This document shows, one piece after another, positions 20,517 to 26,868 of a stretch of 26,868 nt of DNA (the first letter of the stretch is position 1; every line of letters begins with the position of its first letter). This DNA is from Grammothele lineata (taxonomy: Eukaryota > Basidiomycota > Agaricomycetes > Polyporales > Polyporaceae): the NCBI GenBank assembly GCA_002150815.3, contig NDFF03000192.1:1-26868 (forward strand), read 5' to 3'. The notes under the pieces were generated by a model. That model did no database searches. It had not been told where the DNA came from and worked only from the letters and a program-made list of their open reading frames with translations. A program made the position numbers and the translations under genes.

Positions 20517-21725
20517 CTACAGACAGAACGAGTGCTGCGGCCCTACGAGCTCAGACGCGTGACGGACCCATTTCCCAGTCCCTTCCTTAAACCAATGGCT
20601 GAGTTTGTGCTCTGAGCCCCCCAGGCCTTGAAGAAGGCCAATGTGAGAAAGGTTCGGATGGGGCACTGCCCGTCGAGTAGTGCCATTGGCCCAGCTGTTG
20701 ATGATGTTTGCTTCCGAGCTGCGTGAACGGGCGATGGTCGAGGCTGTGCGCAGCATGAGCTCCTCAAGCAGAGGGAGCCGGCGCAGGGCACCGTTCCAGC
20801 CACCAAGGTCAGTCCATGCCCGCCGTCCGTTCTGGGCCACGCGCTACGAAAAAATTAGTGATGAAAACACCATGTCTGTCCATCGGAAAAGATGCTTACC
20901 AGGGAATGAGGTTTCTCGACGAGCTTGAGTTTGCGTACGCTGGATGCAGCACGAGCAATTTGAGAGAGGATGTCATAATCGTCGGGATAGAATTCGATTG
21001 TAAGGGTGTAGATGGGAGAGGAAGAGAGTGCTTCAATGGCGATGGATGGCGTTGATGCGAGTCGAGTGAGATTGACCGTGGCATTCATAACGTGTTGACC
21101 AGCAATAGCGGGAAAACAACGAGCTGGGCATTGCAGTTCCGTGACGCGGAGCAGATCGACGGCATCGAGGGGACATGGTGCCCTGCTATGACAAGCATCT
21201 AACACGAGAGAAACGATGGATGAATGACGAGAAAGGAAGAGGGCGATATTCCGGTGGGGGAGGTTTGTAGAGAACAACGTCAGGTTCGGAAAGAATAGGT
21301 TATTCAGAAGGGAAGACGAGTAAACCGTTGAAACGTGGATAATGAGTGTATCGATATTGGGCGCGAGGCCAAGGCAGCGGCGGAGCAGGGTGGCTGGAAA
21401 GTTGACATCAAGTAGTTGACGAATGGTGAGCTCTTCGACACCCTCTGAAACGGCGGAATTAAGGCCAGCTAGTTCCACGAATTCCTCCAGGGAATCCGAG
21501 CTTGTAATGCGCATGATAGGCTGCAGAATCTCAGCAGACGGTTGGAGAGAAGTGAGGGTGTATAGGCTTACCTGAACGCGTGCATTACGGGCCGCCTGTG
21601 AACATTAGATCTGCTAGGTTGGATATGTATATAGAAGCAGGCTCACGTACATGTGCAAGTGCTTCGCGACGCCCACGGCGCGTAGGCGACTGGGAGAGAA
21701 CGGCCGGCGTGCTCTGCAACGACAT
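20517..21725 (-). CDS. Family copy D: most diverged paralogue
   Basis: Four exons, 21725-21651, 21595-21572, 21520-20900 and 20843-20517, join in phase 0 through introns of 55, 51 and 56 bases, giving 348 residues. The second exon is only 24 bases (AARNARVQ). The N terminus MSLQSTPAVLSQSPTRRGRR aligns with the SPTTRAQRHTAMLN start of copy A, which supports this start. The long exon has the same strand pattern as the other copies (FPNLTLFSTNLPHRNIALFL, IYTLTIEFYPDDYD, SVRKLKLVEKP). The last exon has W and ALRRLPLLEELMLRTAST, followed by LSHWFKEGTGKWVRH, as in A-C. Function is unknown. Compared with A and B, one ancestral exon is split by an extra intron. Confidence 0.75.
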
Positions 21726-22299
21726 TTCCAATGAGTGGCGCGGGAGGAGTGGCTCAGGTGAGATGTAAGACGTGAAAGGCGTTGAGCTGAGAAGCGCCTG
21801 TCACAAAGCCCTTTATGAGCTAATGAAACTGGTCCCGTGATTCATCAGTGAAATGCATTTGTCGTGCTACACAGAGTTCAGTTGTGCCCCTCTCAAGTCC
21901 TATAGCTCGGGGCTTGAGTTATTGAGCAGCGTTGCAGAGAGGTTGAAGAAGCATAAAACATTAACTAGTATATTTACAGAAGGCACGGGCGAGTAAAAAC
22001 ATAGGCCACTGGTCCTTGAGGAGCCTTTTGAGCATGATATGGCATTGGCCTGTGCAAGAAAAGGAAGGTTGGTAGGAACAGAGATAGAGCAAAAAGACGC
22101 ATACCTCTAAGCACAACAATCCCCCCCTACCAACCGGCATCCTTGCAAGTTCTAGTGTGCTTCCTTCTGTCGAAGTATCAGCGAACGATAAATAGGCGCC
22201 CGACGCATATATTAGATCCCATCAGCACCATGTCCGGAGATAGAGAATGTACTCCAAGACTTACCGTCAATGAAGATTCAAATTGAAGTCTCCAGCTCA
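21726..22299. other. Region upstream of copy D, no gene seen
   Basis: This includes the likely promoter of copy D near 21726-21900 and an A/T-richer stretch to about 22300 with a C run near 22126. I see no coding signal in it. Confidence 0.45.
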
Positions 22300-22377
22300 G
22301 CTATGAGCGCTCTACTATGAGCCTACAGTGCACAGGGCCCCATGTGCAATGCAGGCTCATAGTAGAATCCCAATAGC
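22300..22377. repeat. Long imperfect hairpin (foldback repeat)
   Basis: The 24-base arms 22311-22334 and 22343-22366 are inverted copies with two mismatches, around an 8-base loop GGGCCCCA. Pairing continues weakly outwards (AGCTAT near 22299 and ATAGCT near 22373), so the stem may reach about 40 base pairs. It could be a small foldback element or a source of hairpin RNA. No gene overlaps it. Confidence 0.85.
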
Positions 22378-22840
22378 TAAGCCATTCAACGTCTTGATGC
22401 TCCAACTGTATCCGCCTATGCTCAAAAGATAGAAAGACGACACTAACATGGGCGACATACCATGCTCCCAGAGAATCTCACAAACCCGCCCCCATCGTCA
22501 TAGCTTGAAGCGGAGGCCCTGCATGAAAGGGCATGCTTAGGTAGCCCAAACATTGAGCTCGAAGATGTACGCACCAGTAGAGGAGAAGAAGAAGGAGGGA
22601 GGCACTGCAGAAGACGTTGGTGGGCATAGGACAGAGAGAGTCGATGCGGCTGCCGCACTGCGATCGCCCGAAGGCTGCAGACTCCTCCTCTTGTCCTCTC
22701 CGAACAAAAGGGTGATGGGGTGCGAAACGCCCGCCCTAATGTCGCGAGAGGACGCCCCGCTCGATCCAGGTGTCCGGCTCACCCTTCAGGAGGTCAACCG
22801 TCCTCGCGTGTGCGATGGAAACAAGAGTCTCCGCAGCCTG
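22378..22840. other. Non-genic stretch
   Basis: Short frames exist on both strands but none has a recognisable motif or joins sensibly to another. I see nothing I can annotate. Confidence 0.4.
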
Positions 22841-22862
22841 AAGACGCGTCCCGACGCGTCTT
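22841..22862. promoter_or_regulatory. Paired ACGCGT motifs in a perfect hairpin
   Basis: The arms AAGACGCGT and ACGCGTCTT are exact inverted copies around a CCCG loop. ACGCGT is the fungal MCB element bound by MBF-type cell-cycle factors in yeasts. Two copies in mirror order may be a binding site, or just a hairpin. No gene start lies close by, so the regulatory reading is weak. Confidence 0.35.
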
Positions 22863-24577
22863 AAACCGCGTTTGTTGTCTTCCCACGGTATCGAGTGTCG
22901 GGGCGTCTAAATAACACACTGGGTCCGCGGTGTCAAGGGCTCGATCTGCGGGCCGAGCCACTTATGACGGGGTACAGAAGAGTTTGTGGTCTGGACAATG
23001 ATCATATTGATAACGACTATAGACACTACATGTTTATACTACGTGTACGGGGCCAGCGTGAGTGGCCACAGGGCCAACCCGAGCAAGGCCTGCGGTGTTG
23101 AGCCGGAATGGTTGAAAGGTCCGGCGGGCAAGTCAGCGAGTGAGGTGCGGTCGTAGCCCACCGAAAGGACGTACCGGGGAGAGGCGTACGACGCTTGTTA
23201 CGGACGCCCTGAGGGTCTCCCATGAGGAGCGGACGATGCGTCCGGTCATGGACTGGACGAGCGTGGGCGCGATCGGCGCAGCACGGTGACGTGCAGTTTG
23301 GTCGGGCACATAGGGGCGGGCGGGCGCGATGCGACGCACATGGCGGCGGAGAGGGCAAGGTGGTCAGCTCGGAGTCGGACACAGTCAGCGGACCGCGGGG
23401 GGACGCGGCCGCGACTCATCTGACGGGGTCGCGGCGGGCAACGGGCGGGAGGACGGAGGAGGACGTACCCCGACGAGGCGAGCGTGCTGCGTGGACCGGG
23501 CCTTGAGGAGACGAGGCAACTACACGTAGCGTGGCACTAAGGTGCGACAACGCGTTAGCGTGCCCGGGTGCATTGTGCCGGCACATCAGTGCATCGGGGG
23601 TGGGAGAGAGAGGAAGGTGCGAGGTTTGAGGGCGTACCTGTTATCTGTCTACTCAACTTGTCCAAACGGCGAGGGTTGCATTGATGGGGAATCACACCCG
23701 GTCGGTGCGGCGACGTGCGTTGCGTGAGCCGGGGGTGAGAGGGGGCGGACTCAGTGTGGTCGTCGGGTTGTGAGTTGAGTTGGCGGGATGTCGTGCTAAC
23801 GCGACATGTCGAGGAATGGTGGCATCGGGGGACGGGCAACACGAGAGCCGTCGCCCGTGACAAGCTCTTCAGCCGCGAGAAACACGAAGATCAAGAGAGA
23901 CTTACCAGTCACGCAAATCCCGTCGGTGACGCCGTTTTGATGCATTGGCGGATCCAGGAGATCGTCAGGTCTGCATCCGTCGGACCGCGTTGGATCCACC
24001 GGGTGCGCGACATAGGGGCACGTCGCGTCGCGCGGTGCCGGGTTGCGTCAGCTGCATGCGCTGAGTGTCGAGCCAACCGGATCTATTGGGGCGTGGGGAC
24101 CGTCGCATTGCGGCACAGCGTCGTGTCGTGACGCCTCGGGGTGCGGGACACAAGGGTGTCGGGATGTATTGTGTCGGGGGTCGTGGCGCAGGTTGCAGTG
24201 CGGGAATCGGATGGGGAAGGGAGAGGAAGCGCGTCGCGCTCAGGGGCGGGCAACAGAGAGAAAGAGAAAACATACCTTTGGAGCCTTTGAGCTTCTCATA
24301 GCACGTTGGGCGAAGGAGGGGGACCGCATCGTGTCGAAGGGCGGGGTGCAGTGTCTTGAAGACGTGTTATACTGCGTAGGGAAAGTCGTGAGGGATCCGG
24401 TAATGACAGGACGTGCGCACGAGAGAGAAACGTACGACTTCCTAGGAGGACTTGAGCAAAGAGAGTGGCGGGAGTGATGGGCGGGGTTGCAGCGGCGACG
24501 AAGGCGATAGCAGTGGGTGAGAAGGAGGGAGTTGAAGCCGGAGGGTCAGGCCCAGGCATAGCAAGGGCTGCGCAGCA
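22863..24577. other. G-skewed region, possible minus-strand transcript
   Basis: The plus strand is rich in G and poor in runs of C or T, so the minus strand is pyrimidine-rich. On the minus strand several splice-donor-like sites are followed by CT-rich tracts: GTACGT near 24434, GTATGT near 24274, GTAAGT near 23908, GTACGC near 23637 and GTACGT near 23467. One possible small exon between an acceptor near 23970 and the GTAAGT donor reads PPMHQNGVTDGICVT. Another, ending at the GTATGT donor, reads MRSPSFAQRAMRSSKAPK. The exons could not be joined into one frame, and the ATG at 24559 leads to a stop after the first splice. A long spliced non-coding RNA or a decayed gene both fit. Confidence 0.3.
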
Positions 24578-24640
24578 GAGGAGAGGAGCGCCTCCGGCTG
24601 TGACGTCAGGCGCTCAAACTCGCCTCCTCTCCTCTCCCCG
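24578..24640. promoter_or_regulatory. Putative bidirectional promoter with CRE palindrome
   Basis: A perfect TGACGTCA (24601-24608), the CRE site of bZIP/ATF factors, sits between inverted pyrimidine/purine tracts. GAGGAGAGGAGCGCCT on the left (24578-24593) is mirrored by AGGCGCTC at 24608-24615 and CCTCCTCTCCTCTCC just beyond. At the same point the strand skew flips from G-rich to C/T-rich on the plus strand. This is the layout of a divergent promoter. What it drives is unclear, since the plus-side coding sequence is decayed. Confidence 0.5.
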
Positions 24641-24969
24641 CCTCCCCTGTACCGAACTCGCCTCCTCCTCCTCCTGCTGTCCCGCTCCCTTCAACCTTGC
24701 CCCGCCGCCGCCGTACACGTTGCAAGCCACCCGTCCGCCAGAATACCGGCTATCTTGATAATCGCCGAGGCTGATACTCAATTTGTCCCTCCGCCGCCGT
24801 GAGCTTCTCTCCACCCCCCGAAATCCGGAGAGGCGTATAGCGGCTGGATGCACAGGCGTTGGTGAGTCCGTTATATATTCCCCCCTAGCACACCCTTCGA
24901 CGGCTACATATTCCCAGCAATCTCACGCTGCGGTCATCGTCTACTGGTGCTGAACCTATCTACCTGTAG
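24641..24969. other. Pyrimidine-rich leader-like stretch
   Basis: This is C/T-rich plus-strand sequence (CTCCTCCTCCTCCTGC near 24660 and CCGCCGCCGCCG near 24700) between the putative promoter and the enoyl-CoA hydratase relic. It resembles a fungal 5' untranslated region. No upstream exons of the hydratase could be found in it. Confidence 0.4.
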
Positions 24970-25451
24970 CTCGGAGGCGGCTGCGAGCTCGCGCTCATGT
25001 GCAACATCATCCTCGCGTCTCGCCGTCTCCCGCCGCGGTCTTGTGCCAATCTGAAACCGACGTCAGCGTCTTTCCCGGTGGCAGAGGTACCTAGGTACGT
25101 CTTCCAACCACCCTACGTTCCGGGCTGCCTCTCACTTACCCCTCGCTCCGCAGCGCCTCGCGCACACGATCGGCAAGTCACGCACGATGGAGCTCACGCA
25201 CACCGGGCACAAGTGGACGGCGCAGGAGGCGTCGGACTGGGGCATGGTCTTGCGTGTCGTGCCCTCTGGCGAGGGCGTCGTCGTCAAGGAGATGGTCGAG
25301 CTCGTGAGCGTCATCGCGAGCAAGAGCGCCATCGCTGTCCAGGCGAACTCGGAGGCGGTCAACGCGGCGTACGGGCATACGCTGAACGAGGGCTTGAAGT
25401 ACGAGCGGAGGCCGTCCCACGGGCTGTTCGCGACCAAGGACCAGAAGGAGG
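24970..25451 (+). pseudogene. Relic of enoyl-CoA hydratase (mitochondrial type)
   Basis: Two adjoining exons of a crotonase-family enoyl-CoA hydratase, a fatty-acid beta-oxidation enzyme, survive with their intron (25095-25153). The first, after an acceptor CTGTAG, reads LGGGCELALMCNIILAS, which contains the first catalytic Glu of the family (GCELA). An 8-base insertion at 25021-25028 (CGCCGTCT, a near copy of its surroundings) then shifts the frame. The shifted frame reads AVLCQSETDVSVFPGGRGT, matching the family's FGQPE...PGGGGTQ region with the second catalytic Glu. The expected glutamine codon is TAG (25092-25094). The second exon reads RLAHTIGKSRTMELTHTGHK and continues to HGLFATKDQKEG, the normal C-terminal helices, up to a GTGAGT donor at 25452. 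The N-terminal half and the last few residues are missing. Because introns are kept, it arose from genomic DNA, not from a reverse-transcribed message. Confidence 0.85.
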
Positions 25452-25454
25452 GTG

Positions 25455-26868
25455 AGTGCGAGCCTGCTTTTTTCCGCTTCCCCTCTCTCTTCTCCTCCGA
25501 CTTTGGCCCCGCCGCCCTCCTCTACCCCTCTCCGACCACGACGAACCCCATGACCTACGGTGAAGGCGTTGGCCTCTCCACGACCGGCAGCTCGGATGGC
25601 TTCAGCATCATCCGCCCCACGATCGAACTCCCGCTTGACGAACTCCTCAACGCCGACAGCCCCGGCGGCTGGTCCACTGCGCTCCCGCACCACGACTCGC
25701 GGGCGGCGGATAGCTTCGACGCTCAAGAAGACGTCGAGATGAAGGTCGTCACGAACGACACCTCCTTCGCGCAGCACGCCCATCGGCCGTCCGGCGCGGG
25801 CGAGGACGACAGCCGCCTCCTCAAGTCCGCCGGGCTCCGGCCCTCGTTGAACCTAATGGAAGACGTCGTCCCCCGGACGATCACGCCCTCGCGCATCGGC
25901 CCGAACTCGGGCCCGGGCGCGAGCCACGCGACGACGGCGAGGACGGGCAAACGGCCGTCTCTGAGCGTGCGCACGCAATCAGTGAGCACTCGCTCGACTG
26001 GTCCGGGCGCCACCCCCGTGAACTCCTCGCAGCAAAACAGCACCATCAACTCCGCCCGCGGCGGCGTCAAGGCCGAGTGCTCCAACTGCGGCGCGACCCA
26101 CACCCCGCTGTGGCGCCGCGGCCTCAACGACGAGCTCAACTGCAACGCGTGTGGGCTGTACTGCAAGCTCGTACGTTTCCGTTTCTCTCCACCCCGCCCC
26201 CTCCTTCCTTCCTTTGTTGTAGTGCAAGGGGCCTCACGAGTCACGACCGCATTCTGACAAGTATTACGTCTTTAGCACAAGCGCCCGCGCCCCAAGAGCA
26301 TGCGCAACAACCACGGCGAAGGCCGCGCACAGGCCGCGCCTCGCCAGGAGTCCCAGGAAGTCGTCGGTAAGTGAAGCGAAATACCGCTTCGCGGCGCGTA
26401 CGTGCTCATTAGACGACGACAGCGCAATGCTACAACTACCACACAACCGCAACCCCTCTGTGGAAAGGATGACGAGGGCAAGACCGTGTGTAACGCGTGA
26501 GTCATGGGGCAATTGCAGTCCGCTTCTAGCGCTCACCGATGCGCGTCCACGCGTGTGCGCGTTCCCAGCTGCGGCCTATAGTGAGTCTTGCGTGCCTGTT
26601 AGTGTCGGATTGCAGAAAACTGACGGCATCGTTAGCTACAAGCTGCACGGCTCTGCTCGGCCCATCTCGATGAAGTCGGACGTCATCCGCAAGCGTGCGC
26701 GCCACGACGCACGCCGCGGGACGGGCAACAGCTCCTCGGAGACCCCACCGTCTGCGAGCCCGGGCGCGAGCCGGCGCGCGTCTCCGAACGCGGAGCCCAC
26801 GCCGACGCTCGCGCCGGACTCGTCGACGCAGACGACCAACTTCGGTTCAAATGAGTCGGCGTCGACCG
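25455..26868 (+). pseudogene. Two-finger GATA factor gene, second finger broken, runs off the end
   Basis: This is a fungal GATA transcription factor. Exons are read as about 25455-26170, 26276-26366, 26413-26496, a 12-base microexon 26569-26580 and 26636 to the window end. Finger 1 is perfect (CSNC-X17-CNAC, with CGATHTPLWRRGLNDELNC), followed by a basic HKRPRPKSMRNNHGEGR tail. Finger 2 should read CYNC...CNACGLYYKLHGSARP, but its second Cys is Tyr (TAC at 26436-26438). Two bases are missing after the TGG at 26461-26463, so the frame reaches TGA, and the join at 26366/26413 is also one base out of frame. The downstream basic tail (MKSDVIRKRARHD) remains readable. Two such fingers recall siderophore and iron regulators of the SreA/Urbs1 type, but the cysteine-rich linker between fingers was not seen. 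The N terminus is uncertain; ATG 25549 (MTYGEGVGLSTTG) is one choice. It is also in frame with the hydratase relic upstream. Confidence 0.75.

Noticed and set aside
22443..22864. Overlapping frames on both strands
   Set aside because: Neither strand shows a conserved motif, and several starts are non-ATG.
23026..23382. 118-codon minus-strand frame rich in Pro, Arg and Cys
   Set aside because: It is a low-complexity product of the skewed region and has no supporting motif.
1..26868. CRISPR arrays, bacterial operons, ribosome binding sites
   Set aside because: The window is clearly eukaryotic, with spliced genes. The tandem repeats lack unique spacers of uniform length.

Overview
This window looks like a gene-poor, repeat-bearing stretch of a basidiomycete nuclear genome, probably an agaricomycete. 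The evidence is internal. Reading frames join across many short GT-AG introns of about 46-69 bases. The genes belong to fungal families (KDM3-type JmjC demethylase, Tnp2-like transposase, two-finger GATA factor). Promoter-like stretches are pyrimidine-rich. No database search was possible, so family names rest on motifs read by eye.

Layout. Positions 1-560 hold short GC-rich tandem repeats. A seven-exon Tnp2-like transposase gene fills 1022-5123 on the minus strand; it is intact by eye except for one in-frame TGA. Positions 5124-7567 are mostly non-genic, with a relic of an adenylation (AMP-binding) domain at 6318-6520 and a 72-base direct repeat near 6951 and 7115. A complete-looking JmjC (KDM3-like) histone demethylase gene lies at 7568-9968 on the minus strand.

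From 10942 to 21725 there are four divergent members (A, B, C, D) of one unrecognised family of about 350-365 residues that resembles leucine-rich or RNI-like repeat proteins. A and B are a segmental duplication on the minus strand, C is on the plus strand, and D is on the minus strand. Between C and D lie two other minus-strand genes. One (17902-18616) is a small family protein that may be broken at one exon junction. The other (18923-19945) is a coiled-coil protein with a single C-terminal membrane segment.

The right end is a gene graveyard. After a long GC-skewed region and a possible bidirectional promoter with a CRE palindrome at 24601, there is a two-exon relic of mitochondrial-type enoyl-CoA hydratase (24970-25451) with a frameshift and a stop. 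It runs directly, in the same frame, into a GATA factor gene (from about 25460 past the window end). The first GATA finger of that gene is perfect, and the second has lost a cysteine and is frameshifted.

No metabolic pathway or operon is visible. The common themes are chromatin and transcription factors, one expanded family of unknown function, and decay of neighbouring genes. The strongest candidate for something undescribed is the A-D family.
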